Positions 21,098 to 30,521 are shown, counted from the first letter of the stretch. The stretch: 64,000 bases of DNA from an uncultured Monoglobus sp. (GCA_947624305.1 CANQKC010000010.1:1-64000); one strand, 5' to 3'. Numbers and translations: made by a program. The notes: a model not told the origin generated them from the letters alone.

Positions 21098-24071
21098 ATT
21101 TACTGTATGTCAGGCTCAGCGGGGCCAGTGTTTCGGGGTCCCATATGAATATCTTAATGCCTCCGCCGGGGTTTTGATAATCTACTCCGGACAAGTCGGC
21201 TCCGGTTATGTCAAACATCTTAACATCAGTCATAATCCCCTCATCGGCGTAGGAGGCGATTATAAGTCTCGCCCTGTCGGTTCCGCCGCCGTGATAGGTT
21301 AAGTCTATATTTAACTTTCCGTCGGCGCCGAACTCATAGCCGTTGATCTCGTAGAGATAATCATGCGGCGCGGGAGTTTCCGTCGGTTCTGGCGTGGTCA
21401 CGGGTTCGGGCGCGTTTGTCGGCGCGGCGCTCGCTTCGGGCGAGGCCGTAGGCTCGGTCTCGGGAGCCGGCGTGACAGCGGGCTCTAATGTAGGTTCGGG
21501 AGTAGGCTCCGATGTCGGATCGGGCGCGGGCCCGAAAGTTGGAGACGGAGCTTTGGAAGGAGATGGAGTCTCGAAAGGAGCCGCGCTCTCGGTCGGAGCA
21601 GGCGCAGCGGTGGGATTTAAAGGCTCACTCGTCGGCGACGGAGCAATCGTGGGCACTGCCGTCGGAGTCGGTACAGCTGTGGGTACCGCGGTCGGTGTCG
21701 GCTCGGCAGTGGGAGCCGCGGTCGGAGTCGGCGCGGCTGTGGGAATTGCCGTTGGCGTCGGCGTCGGTATGTCGGCGCTTACAAAGCTCGCGCTCACCGT
21801 GACATCGCTGTTCGGCATAGTGAAGCTGTAATTGTTTTCCCCAAGCTTTGCGACCTCGGTCACCGGCTCGGTAAACACCGATCCGGCTTTATAGCCCGCG
21901 TTCGGAACAGTCCTGACGTTCACAGCCTCGCCGGCCTTTGCCGCTGTTCCGCCGCCTTTGACCGTCACGCTTTTAAGCCCCAGCTTTGAGCCGTCGATCC
22001 ACAAATAATACTTATTGCCGGCGGTGCATTCACCCTCAAATTTATATATGCCTTTTGCGCTGCGGCTGATCGTTTCCAAATCTTTATTCGCGGCGTTATC
22101 ATAAACGTGCACCGTTCTGGCGCTGCCGCCGTAAACATAGTATTCCATAACAAGTTTGCCGTCGCTCGCGGGACACACCATAAATACCGAGCCGGAGGGC
22201 TTTTCGCTGCCAGTAAAAGGCCTTGAACCGACTCCGGGATTGGAGCCTTGATCGGCTCTGGCTATCACAGAACCTTCATAGGTCTCGACCGTTGTTTCGG
22301 GATCGTATATGTCAAGCGTGCCTCCGCTTTTGTCAACGCCGTTTAAATTATATGTTTTCGCGCCGCCGATCTCGCTTTCATGCTCCGCGGCCTCCCATGT
22401 GACCGTTCTGCCCGACGCGCCGTTTATCTCTATCGAGCCGTTCTCTATATTCCCGTCGATCGAAATATTATACTCCGGAACAGCCGTGGGCGTCGGCGCG
22501 CTTGTCGGCGCGGGAGTCGGAGCCATCGTCGGCTTGGGCGTCGACGTGACGTTCGGATCGAGCGTGGTCTCGGGAATTTCGTTGCCCGCGGCCAGCCAAT
22601 TGGCGTAAGCTTCGATATTATAATACTTGTTTTCGGAGTCCATTTCAAGCGCGTCGGACGCGTTGTTCTTATTAAGACCCATTTCCTCCTCATACGCGTC
22701 AGACATTCCGTCGTTATCGGCGTCGGGAGCCCTTTTTCCGTCATAGGTTATCGGCTCAAATTTAACCCAGTCATCATAATTCACTATGCCGTTTGTGCCG
22801 CGGCTCGCCTTTCTGCCGCGCGCGTCGCTGATCGCGAGCTCGTCAACATAATCGCGCTTCAGGCTCGCTCCGACCTTGTCCAGCACCAGCTCATACGCAT
22901 CTTTGGCCGACTGTGTTTTTATAGGAAATTTATGAATATACTGCGTGTGATTGGTCTCGGTTCCCGGCTCGTTTTCATCATATTTTTCGACATTATAAGT
23001 CGTAACGCCGTTATCGAACTTGAAGGCTGATTCTATTGTATTATCCGCATTAATTTTATCAACATTTGAATTCGGACTTTTCGCGTCATAAAAATTTCCG
23101 TCTATGGCAAGATCGGTCGACCAGCCCTTGGTGCTTCCTTTCGTGGCGGGCGTAAACTGATAAAACCTTTTGATACTGCTGCTGGCGGGACCTTCTTTGT
23201 AATAGTTGTTTACCAGATTGACCCTGACCATATTCTCTCCGCCGTATGACGCGTTGTCGCGCCAATTGTAGAACACGTTGTTCCTCACGTCAAGCAGACT
23301 TAAAGTATCGGCCTGGCCTTTATAAGACGAGGTCGTGGCGCTTGTCGCGACTCTGGGGAAACGGCTCTTGGCGTTGGAAATAAAATTATGGTGGTATGTC
23401 ATGTTTACGCCGCCCCAAAGTCCGCCGTAGCCGTGCTCCTCGACTCCGCTTCCCTCATCATGGATCGATTTATTCAGCGGCTCGGTGAGCAGACACCACT
23501 GAACGGTTGAGTCCTTTATCGCGTAAAGAGAGCAGCATTCGTCGTTCGACCAGCTCATGCTGCAGTGATCGACAATAACGTGATCCTGATCTTTTCCGTC
23601 CGTGAACGTGTCCTCGTCATATTTCTTATTCTTATAATCATGCACGCCCATTCTAAATCTCAAATAGCGCACGATTATATTGCTCGCCTGCACATAGGTC
23701 GGCGCGCCCGAGATACAAATTCCGTCGCCGGGAGAAGTCTGACCCAAAATCGTCAGATTTCCCTTTTTCAGGTAAATCGGCGTTTCAAGCTTGATTGTTC
23801 CCGCCACGTCGAACACGATTATTCTGTTGCTTTGCGAAACCGCGTCGCGGAACGAGCCCGTGCCGCTGTCATCCAGATTTTTCACATGAAAAATCTCGGG
23901 GTTTGACACTGCTCTGGCACCGGTTGTGTACATTCCGCCGCCCTCCGCGCCCGGGAACGCAGGATACGCCCCGTCGGACGCGGCTAACACGGTGTTTTTG
24001 CCGCCCGCGTCAACGGCGCAGAGCGTGAGGCAGAACGCCGCCGATAAAAGTAATGAGATCAGTCTTTTCAT
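21096..24071 (-). CDS. Secreted pectate lyase (PL1-like) with Ca-binding TSP3-like motif, InlB-B-like domain, long PT-rich linker and C-terminal domain
   Basis: Signal peptide; AFPGAEGGGMYTTGARAVSNPEIFHVKNLDDSGTGSFRDAVSQSNRIIVFDVAGTI; DADNDGMSDAYEEEMGL; AGG AGG RBS upstream of ATG. Confidence 0.92.
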   Translation of the reverse strand: MKRLISLLLSAAFCLTLCAVDAGGKNTVLAASDGAYPAFPGAEGGGMYTTGARAVSNPEIFHVKNLDDSGTGSFRDAVSQSNRIIVFDVAGTIKLETPIYLKKGNLTILGQTSPGDGICISGAPTYVQASNIIVRYLRFRMGVHDYKNKKYDEDTFTDGKDQDHVIVDHCSMSWSNDECCSLYAIKDSTVQWCLLTEPLNKSIHDEGSGVEEHGYGGLWGGVNMTYHHNFISNAKSRFPRVATSATTSSYKGQADTLSLLDVRNNVFYNWRDNASYGGENMVRVNLVNNYYKEGPASSSIKRFYQFTPATKGSTKGWSTDLAIDGNFYDAKSPNSNVDKINADNTIESAFKFDNGVTTYNVEKYDENEPGTETNHTQYIHKFPIKTQSAKDAYELVLDKVGASLKRDYVDELAISDARGRKASRGTNGIVNYDDWVKFEPITYDGKRAPDADNDGMSDAYEEEMGLNKNNASDALEMDSENKYYNIEAYANWLAAGNEIPETTLDPNVTSTPKPTMAPTPAPTSAPTPTAVPEYNISIDGNIENGSIEINGASGRTVTWEAAEHESEIGGAKTYNLNGVDKSGGTLDIYDPETTVETYEGSVIARADQGSNPGVGSRPFTGSEKPSGSVFMVCPASDGKLVMEYYVYGGSARTVHVYDNAANKDLETISRSAKGIYKFEGECTAGNKYYLWIDGSKLGLKSVTVKGGGTAAKAGEAVNVRTVPNAGYKAGSVFTEPVTEVAKLGENNYSFTMPNSDVTVSASFVSADIPTPTPTAIPTAAPTPTAAPTAEPTPTAVPTAVPTPTAVPTIAPSPTSEPLNPTAAPAPTESAAPFETPSPSKAPSPTFGPAPDPTSEPTPEPTLEPAVTPAPETEPTASPEASAAPTNAPEPVTTPEPTETPAPHDYLYEINGYEFGADGKLNIDLTYHGGGTDRARLIIASYADEGIMTDVKMFDITGADLSGVDYQNPGGGIKIFIWDPETLAPLSLTYSK

Positions 24072-24108
24072 GGTTCATCCTCCTGAAATAAATAAACTTA
24101 AAATAAAA

Positions 24109-24156
24109 GAGACCATAACCTAAGGGCACGAAAACAAACCCTTAAGTTACAGTCTC
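24109..24156 (-). terminator. Intrinsic terminator / expression platform of the riboswitch
   Basis: Minus strand GAGACUGUAACUUAAGGG-loop-CCCUUAGGUUAUGGUCUC (18-bp stem with G-U pairs) then UUUUAUUUU. Confidence 0.85.
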
Positions 24157-24251
24157 GCAAATTCTTCATAAGAGAATTGCGGCCCCGGGCGCTTAGCGCC
24201 GTGATGACGAGGCCCGCAGCGGCATTAGCCGTATGCTACTCCCCAAACTTA
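24143..24251 (-). promoter_or_regulatory. yybP-ykoY (Mn2+)-type riboswitch aptamer
   Basis: Minus strand UAAGUUU-GGGGAGUAGC ... GCGAGAC-UGU-AACUUA: hallmark GGGGAGUAGC and GCGAGAC, P1 UAAGUU/AACUUA, CGGC-uaau-GCCG hairpin, GC-rich hairpin with UCAUCAC internal loop and GGCGC-uaa-GCGCC, AAUUCU/AGAAUU hairpin. Confidence 0.85.
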
Positions 24252-24259
24252 TTAAATAT

Positions 24260-24288
24260 ATTATAGCACATTTTATTGTACCGTTCAA
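24260..24288 (-). promoter_or_regulatory. Sigma-A-type promoter driving the riboswitch-pectate lyase transcript
   Basis: Minus strand TTGAAC (24288-24283) - 17 nt - TATAAT (24265-24260), just upstream of the aptamer. Confidence 0.8.
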
Positions 24289-24328
24289 TACTGATAAGCA
24301 TGATTATTTGTCATAAATTTCGGTTTTT

Positions 24329-27049
24329 TTATCTGCTTTCGGCCAAAGGCGCCAGCGTGTCAAGGTCCCAGATAAATATTTTAATGTTATCTGCCGGACC
24401 GCTGTAGTCAACGCCCGAAACATCACCGCCTGTTATGTCGTACATCTCTGCGCCGCGGAGAGCTCCGCCGTCGGTATATGAGGCGATTATAAGCTTGGCC
24501 CTGTCATCACCGCCGCCGTGATAGGTTAAGTCTATATTTATCCTTCCGTCAGTGCCGAACTCATAGCCGTTGATCTCGTAGAGATAATCATGCGGCACGG
24601 GAGTTTCCGTCGGTTCGGCTGTAACCACGGGTTCGGGCGCGTTTGTCGGCGCGGCGCTCGCTTCGGGCGAGGCCGTAGGCTTGGTCGGAGCCGCCGTAGC
24701 CGGAGCCGGCGTGACAGCGGGCTCTAATGTAGGTTCGGGAGTAGGCTCCGATGTCGGATCGGGCGTGGGAACCGGCAGAGACTCGTCCTTGAACTCCGCA
24801 CCGACAACCACGTCGCTGTCAGGCATCACAAACGTAAACTCATTTTCCGAAACCATACGCGTCTCGACCGCGGGCACTGTGTAGATCCCGTGCGCCTTAT
24901 AGCCGCTGTCGGGCAGAGTCGTGACGCTCACGGTCTCGCCGACTTTGGCGGACGCGCCGCCTCCTCCGGTCACGGTAACGCTTTCAATTCCTATCTTCGA
25001 GCCGTCGGCCCAAGCGTAGATCTCGCGGCCCGCATAACACGCGAAGGTGTGCTCGTAGTAACCCTCGGTCGGCTTTTGGTTCCTTTGCACGATATATTTT
25101 TTCACTGCGTTGTCGTAGACGTTAAGCTCTTTGCCGCCGTAGACATAAAAGCTGATCGTCATTTCTCCGTCGACCGCGGGCTTTATCATATAAACGCTTC
25201 CGCTCGGCCTGTTCGAGTCTGTAAACGGCGGTTTTGCGGAGGGATTTGTTTCTCCCTTGGCGCTGGTCCTGCCGCCGAACTCAAACGCGGCAGTTGTCGG
25301 GTCGTACATCGTTATGGTTCCGTCACTGCCCTCGACGCCGTTGAGACTAAGCGTCTTTTCGCCGTCTATCTCGCTCTTATGCTCTTCTGCGCTCCATGTG
25401 ATCGTTCTGCTTGAAACGCCGTTTATCTCTATCGAGCCGTTCTGCATGTTCTCGTCGGCCGTTATGTTATGCCTCGGTATCGGAGTCGGAGTCGGCGTCG
25501 GAGACGGAGTGGGTGTGGGCTGATTTGGATCGAGCGTTGGCGACGGTGGAATTTCGAGCTCGTTGCCCTCGGCCAGCCAGTTCGCGTAAGCCTCAATGTT
25601 GAAATAGCCCTCGCTCGTTTTACCGAGCGCGTCGTCCTTGTTTATGTCGAGCCCATGGTCCTTCTCGTACTCGTCGGCCATTCCGTCGCCGTCTGTGTCG
25701 ATGATCTCGGCGTTATTATAAACGGGCTTATCCATTTTCTTGAGATGCGCCAGATCGATTATTCCGTTATTGCCCATTTCGGCAGTCCTGTTTCTCGCGT
25801 CGTTTACCGCGCGCTCGTCGACCGAGTCGCGCCTTAAGCTGTCGCCCGCGTGCTCAAGCACAAGGTCAAATGCTTGCTCGGCCGTATGCGTGCCGATCTT
25901 GAAATCATGAATATACTGCGTGTGGTTGGTCGTGGTTCCTGCTATGGTCTCGTCGTATTTCTCTATATTGTAGGTTTTGCAGTCTCTTGTGCTGACGCCC
26001 TTTGTGTTGTCCTCGTTTATCGCCTTGACTGTGGACGATTGGCTGTTTTTCGAGTCATAATAATTTCCGTCAACGGCTATGTCGGTTCCCCATTTTGACT
26101 TGCCGCCCTTGCTGCCGCCGTACATCTCATAAAATCTGTTGACCGAGCTGCTGGCGGGGCCTTCCTTATAGTAATTGCCGACAAGGTTCACGCGCACGCC
26201 GTTCTCGCCGCCGTATGAGTTGTTGCCGTTCCAGTTATAGAACACGTTGTTTCGGATATCGAGCAGGCTCTCGGTGTCTTTGCCGCCCTTGTAGGAGCTG
26301 ACCGTCTCGCTTGTGCCGACCCGGGGAAAGCGGTTGTTGGCGCTTGACACCATGTTGTGGTGGTACGAGACGTTGACGCCGCCCCAGATACCGCCGTAGC
26401 CGTGTGCCTCTATGCCGCTGCCCTCGTCGTGGATCGAGCGGTTGAGGGGCTCGGTCATGATGCACCACTGGATAGTGGAGTCCTTTATCGCGTAGAACGA
26501 GCAGCATTCGTCGGTCGACCAGCTCATACTGCAGTGGTCGACGATCAGGTTCGATGTGCTGCTTGTGCCGCCAAGCGCATCGTCGTCATACTTCTTGTCA
26601 ACCTCACTGTAGACACCCATGCGGAACCTGAGATAGCGCATGATTATGTTGTCGGCGCTGACCTTGACCGGAGCGCCCGAAATACATATTCCGTCGCCCG
26701 GCGCGGTCTGGCCCAGAATGGTCAGATTTCTTTTTGAAAGGTTAATGGGCGATTTTATCTTTATTTCTCCCCCGATGTCAAACACGATTATACGGTTCTC
26801 TTTTGAGACCGCGTCGCGGAACGAGCCGGTGCCGCTGTCGTTAGTGTTTGTGACATGATAAACCGTCGGGTTTGACGAGCCTCTCGCCCCGGTCGTGTAC
26901 ATTCCGCCGCCCTCCGCGCCGGGAAACGCGACAAGCTTTTCGGCAGCCGCGACGGCCTCGGGCGGCTCAACCAAGCTCTGCGCGCCGACAAAAGCCGTCT
27001 GCGAAAGGCACACCGCAAGACATAGAAAAACAGTGATAAATTTTTTCAT
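24329..27049 (-). CDS. Secreted pectate lyase (PL1-like), paralogue of 21096-24071
   Basis: Signal peptide; AFPGAEGGGMYTTGARGSSNPTVYHVTNTNDSGTGSFRDAVSKENRIIVFDIGGEI; same accessory modules. Confidence 0.92.
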   Translation of the reverse strand: MKKFITVFLCLAVCLSQTAFVGAQSLVEPPEAVAAAEKLVAFPGAEGGGMYTTGARGSSNPTVYHVTNTNDSGTGSFRDAVSKENRIIVFDIGGEIKIKSPINLSKRNLTILGQTAPGDGICISGAPVKVSADNIIMRYLRFRMGVYSEVDKKYDDDALGGTSSTSNLIVDHCSMSWSTDECCSFYAIKDSTIQWCIMTEPLNRSIHDEGSGIEAHGYGGIWGGVNVSYHHNMVSSANNRFPRVGTSETVSSYKGGKDTESLLDIRNNVFYNWNGNNSYGGENGVRVNLVGNYYKEGPASSSVNRFYEMYGGSKGGKSKWGTDIAVDGNYYDSKNSQSSTVKAINEDNTKGVSTRDCKTYNIEKYDETIAGTTTNHTQYIHDFKIGTHTAEQAFDLVLEHAGDSLRRDSVDERAVNDARNRTAEMGNNGIIDLAHLKKMDKPVYNNAEIIDTDGDGMADEYEKDHGLDINKDDALGKTSEGYFNIEAYANWLAEGNELEIPPSPTLDPNQPTPTPSPTPTPTPIPRHNITADENMQNGSIEINGVSSRTITWSAEEHKSEIDGEKTLSLNGVEGSDGTITMYDPTTAAFEFGGRTSAKGETNPSAKPPFTDSNRPSGSVYMIKPAVDGEMTISFYVYGGKELNVYDNAVKKYIVQRNQKPTEGYYEHTFACYAGREIYAWADGSKIGIESVTVTGGGGASAKVGETVSVTTLPDSGYKAHGIYTVPAVETRMVSENEFTFVMPDSDVVVGAEFKDESLPVPTPDPTSEPTPEPTLEPAVTPAPATAAPTKPTASPEASAAPTNAPEPVVTAEPTETPVPHDYLYEINGYEFGTDGRINIDLTYHGGGDDRAKLIIASYTDGGALRGAEMYDITGGDVSGVDYSGPADNIKIFIWDLDTLAPLAESR

Positions 27050-27091
27050 ATTCTACCTCCTGACACAGAATAAATAACTCAAATATGGCAA

Positions 27092-27160
27092 ACCCCCGCT
27101 TTGCCGCGCTTCATCAAAAATATTTGTCCTTTGAAGGATTAGCGGGCAAACGCCGGGGGT
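27092..27160 (-). repeat. Long imperfect stem-loop between SLH/M15 gene and pectate lyase
   Basis: acccccgctttgccgcgc ... gcgggcaaacgccgggggt outer arms with inner TCC-tttga-GGA hairpin. Confidence 0.6.
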
Positions 27161-27167
27161 ATTTTGA

Positions 27168-28598
27168 TTATTTTCCGAGATATGTAAAGTGCATGTGGTC
27201 AACGGTGCCGCTTACCCAAGCGTTTCCGCCCCAGAGCCAACCGTATTTCGCGAAGGTCTGAACCACCGCTCCGGTGGGCGAGAACGAGAATATCGAGTTC
27301 TCGGGGTCATAGAAGGTTCCTATCTGTTGACCGCTCTTGTATAAGCAATAGTTCTCGTTATAGTTAAGGTCGATGACCGTGCCGTAGTTATGGTCAGACA
27401 GGCTTCCGCCCGCCATGGCGCTGCGCCACGCGTAACCGGTCGCGTCCTTGATAGGCGGTTTTGTGGGCGAGTTGTATATCTCGTTGAATATGGCCACAAC
27501 GTCGTCCTTGAGCACCGAGTTTATCTTAAACGTTCTCCAGCCCGTTCTGAGCTCCGTCTCTCCCTCGGGGAGCTCCCAGACCGCAACGGTGACGTCGGTC
27601 ATATGCGCGTCGGCTTCCTCCGCCGAGGTGTATTTCGCGCCGAGATCGCCGAAAATTCTCATTTCTTTGTCCATAGCCTCGCCGGTGGCGAGAGTCTCGG
27701 AATATGTCTTGAGCTTATACAGGCCGTCGGCATCGGGCACCTGAAGCGGAGTACCGCTGGGCGCGAAGCCTCCGGTTCCGTCCGGGACAGGATCGGGGTC
27801 GGTCTCCACAACAGGCTCGGAGCCTCCGCCGACGATCTCGCCGCCGGGTGTCACGAGCTGCTTGTCGGGCGCGTTGCGAAGCGCGATAACCGTGCCGTTG
27901 TCCTGCATGACCGTCTTTTCAAGCGTGTAGATCGTTCTGCCGTTTGAGTCGGTTCCCTCTTTGAGCGCCGACTGGATATAGCCGTCAACATCCCTGCCAT
28001 ATTTTACATAACAGCGATAGGCTATTATCGCTGCTTCCTCGCGGGAAACATATTCAAGCGGCTTGAAATAGCCCTCGTAACCCGCCATCAGGTCATTGTC
28101 AAGCATGAACGCGACATAGTCTCTGGCCCAATAGTCGATCTGATCCGCGTCGATTATATCGTCAAACACGCCGCTCGACGGGAAATACGGGCCCAGAACG
28201 CCCGCCGCGGACAGCATGCTCGTTATTACCTTGCACATTTCCTCTCTCGTTATGAAGTTGGCCGGGAAGAAATGGCCCTCTCCGTCACCGCTGATAATTC
28301 CCGCGTAATACGCCATGTTCGGGAACGCGTTGTCGGTGTCGATAAACGGATTGTAGGCGTTCGAGGACACGTTCTCGGCTGTTATAGTGGCGTAAATATT
28401 AACGGCCACATTAATAAAGTCAAGTCTGTTTATCGCGTCGGAATACGGCTTTTTGCCGTATTCGGTGGAAATAAGGCTGTAGTCCATAGCGCCCTTTACC
28501 GTGTCCGTGGCCCACCAGTTCGGGTCATACGCAAACGCGCCGACGCATGACAGCGTCATGCAAAGCGTCAGCAGCGCCGCGGTAATTCTCTTTTTCAC
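27168..28598 (-). CDS. SLH-domain protein with C-terminal M15 (VanY-like) D-Ala-D-Ala carboxypeptidase domain
   Basis: SLH-like repeats (ITREEMCKVITSML, VSREEAAIIAYRCY); C-terminal SLSDHNYGTVIDLNYN...GWLWGGNAWVSGTVDHMHFTYLG. Confidence 0.85.
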   Translation of the reverse strand: MKKRITAALLTLCMTLSCVGAFAYDPNWWATDTVKGAMDYSLISTEYGKKPYSDAINRLDFINVAVNIYATITAENVSSNAYNPFIDTDNAFPNMAYYAGIISGDGEGHFFPANFITREEMCKVITSMLSAAGVLGPYFPSSGVFDDIIDADQIDYWARDYVAFMLDNDLMAGYEGYFKPLEYVSREEAAIIAYRCYVKYGRDVDGYIQSALKEGTDSNGRTIYTLEKTVMQDNGTVIALRNAPDKQLVTPGGEIVGGGSEPVVETDPDPVPDGTGGFAPSGTPLQVPDADGLYKLKTYSETLATGEAMDKEMRIFGDLGAKYTSAEEADAHMTDVTVAVWELPEGETELRTGWRTFKINSVLKDDVVAIFNEIYNSPTKPPIKDATGYAWRSAMAGGSLSDHNYGTVIDLNYNENYCLYKSGQQIGTFYDPENSIFSFSPTGAVVQTFAKYGWLWGGNAWVSGTVDHMHFTYLGK

Positions 28599-28738
28599 AA
28601 AAACACCTCTTATTAATTAATTTCGGTTCGATTGTTCGCGTTTCCAAATCATTATAGCACAAAACGCGGTTTTTCTCAATAAATTTCTCTGTTTATTAAT
28701 AGAATATTAATAGAAAGTTTACAAAAAAATGCTATTGT

Positions 28739-29689
28739 CTATTTTTTCCTGTATTCCTCGATAATATATCTGGGGCGGGCCTTTGTTTCCTTATAAATTT
28801 TGCCTATGTACTCTCCGATCACGCCTATCGAGACAAGCTGCACTCCGCCCAGGAACCAGATCGAGCACATGAGCGACGCCCATCCGTCGGTGGAATATCC
28901 CAGACATTTTGAAATAATTGTGTAGATCGCCGCTATTATCGCCGCCACGCATACCAAAACGCCGACCGTCCACACAATCTTTATCGGTTTCACACTGAAC
29001 GACGTTATGCCGTCAAACGCGAATGAAAGCATTTTTTTGAGAGGATATTTGCTTTCGCCCGCGAAGCGCTCGGCGCGCTCGTAATAGACGCAGTCGCTCT
29101 TATAGCCTATGGTCGGAACTATTCCTCGCAGGAAAAGGTTCGCCTCCTTATACTCGCTGAGAGCGTTCAGCGCGCGGCTGCTCATAAGGCGGTAATCGGC
29201 GTGGTTATAGACGACCTCGGCGCCCATGATCCTGAAAAACTTATAAAAGCCCTCAGCGGTGAAACGCTTGAAAAACGTGTCGGTCTCGCGCTTGCTGCGG
29301 ACGCCGTATACCACGTCGCAGCCTTCGTCGAATTTTTTCACCATTTCGGGAATAACGTTGATGTCATCCTGAAGGTCGGCGTCTATCGAAACGGCGCAGT
29401 CGCACTCATCTTTGACTGTCATAAGTCCCGCGAGCAGCGCCTTCTGGTGTCCCGCGTTATGGGCGAGTTTCACGCCGCGGTATATGCTGTCGCTGTCGCA
29501 CAGACCGCTGATTATGCTCCACGTTTTGTCGCGGCTGCCGTCGTCGACCATAACGATCTTGCTGTCGGGCGAAATAAGCCCGTCCGCCTCCATGGTCATA
29601 AACAGTCCGCGCATGCGTTTTGAGGTCTCGCCCAAAACCTCCTCCTCGTTATAGCACGGCATAACTACAAATAATTTTGTGTCTTTCAT
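28739..29689 (-). CDS. GT2 family glycosyltransferase (DPM1/GtrB-like) with C-terminal TMs
   Basis: LFVVMPCYNEEEVL...MVDDGSRDKTWSII...SIDADLQDD; two C-terminal TMs; ATG 29689. Confidence 0.92.
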   Translation of the reverse strand: MKDTKLFVVMPCYNEEEVLGETSKRMRGLFMTMEADGLISPDSKIVMVDDGSRDKTWSIISGLCDSDSIYRGVKLAHNAGHQKALLAGLMTVKDECDCAVSIDADLQDDINVIPEMVKKFDEGCDVVYGVRSKRETDTFFKRFTAEGFYKFFRIMGAEVVYNHADYRLMSSRALNALSEYKEANLFLRGIVPTIGYKSDCVYYERAERFAGESKYPLKKMLSFAFDGITSFSVKPIKIVWTVGVLVCVAAIIAAIYTIISKCLGYSTDGWASLMCSIWFLGGVQLVSIGVIGEYIGKIYKETKARPRYIIEEYRKK

Positions 29690-29771
29690 AAATTTCACTT
29701 CCGATCGCGTTTCTTATTGAACAAAACGGGTAGGCGCGAGCCTACCCTTAAGTTCCATATATTTACTGGAC

Positions 29772-30341
29772 TTACTCCGCCGCAGCCTGATTTGCGGCGT
29801 CCGCCGCCTGGTCTGCCGCTCCCGCAGCCTGATCGGCAGCCTCGGCTGCCGCGTCTGCCGCCTGGTCAGCGGCTCCCTCTGCCGCGTCAGCAGCTCCTGC
29901 CGCCGCATCCTGAGCCTCGCCCTCGGCGGTATCAGCAGCGCCTTCCTCTGTCGCTGCGTCCTGCTGCGCCGCCATATCCTCGGCCGACATAACAATGTTT
30001 CCGCTCTCGTCGACCAGATTGCCGTTCTCGTCCATTGTAACGTTCATGGACTGGCTTGTCTCATCGCCAGCGGCCTCTTCCGAGGCGGCCTCGTCAAGGT
30101 TTGCCTGACGGATCGAAACATAAGTCAGCACGATCGACGAAAGGATGAACAAAATGGCAAAGACCGCCGTGAACTTTCTGAGCATGGCGTCGATTGTTCT
30201 GCCTTTGTTTTTTCCGAAAAACGTCTCGGCTCCGCCGGCAATGGCGCCGGACAGGCCCTGCTGTCTGCCGTGCTGCATCAGAACGATCACCGTGAGCACC
30301 ACGGCTATAATTACATGAATAATAACCAATACTGTTACCAT
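29772..30341 (-). CDS. secG: Preprotein translocase subunit SecG with long Ala-rich C-terminal extension
   Basis: IIAVVLTVIVLMQHGRQQGLSGAIAGGAETFFGKNKGRTIDAML...; tail rich in AADQAADAA repeats. Confidence 0.9.
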   Translation of the reverse strand: MVTVLVIIHVIIAVVLTVIVLMQHGRQQGLSGAIAGGAETFFGKNKGRTIDAMLRKFTAVFAILFILSSIVLTYVSIRQANLDEAASEEAAGDETSQSMNVTMDENGNLVDESGNIVMSAEDMAAQQDAATEEGAADTAEGEAQDAAAGAADAAEGAADQAADAAAEAADQAAGAADQAADAANQAAAE

Positions 30342-30521
30342 TTAAAACTTCCTCCTTATACGCCGCGCGTATATAGTATATTTGTAGAATTTGCTCTCAT
30401 AAAAGCATCAGTATTTCAGATTATACCACACACCGACGGAAAATGCAAGAGTTTTTTTGAAATATTCCGAAAAATTTCCGAAAAATCCCGCGCTCCCGAT
30501 CAGTTTCCGAAATAATCCGGA

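Noticed and set aside
27061-27167. c-di-GMP or another known riboswitch upstream of the second pectate lyase
   Set aside because: GGCAAACC-like string occurs only on the opposite strand and the other core motifs are missing; kept only as an unexplained hairpin.
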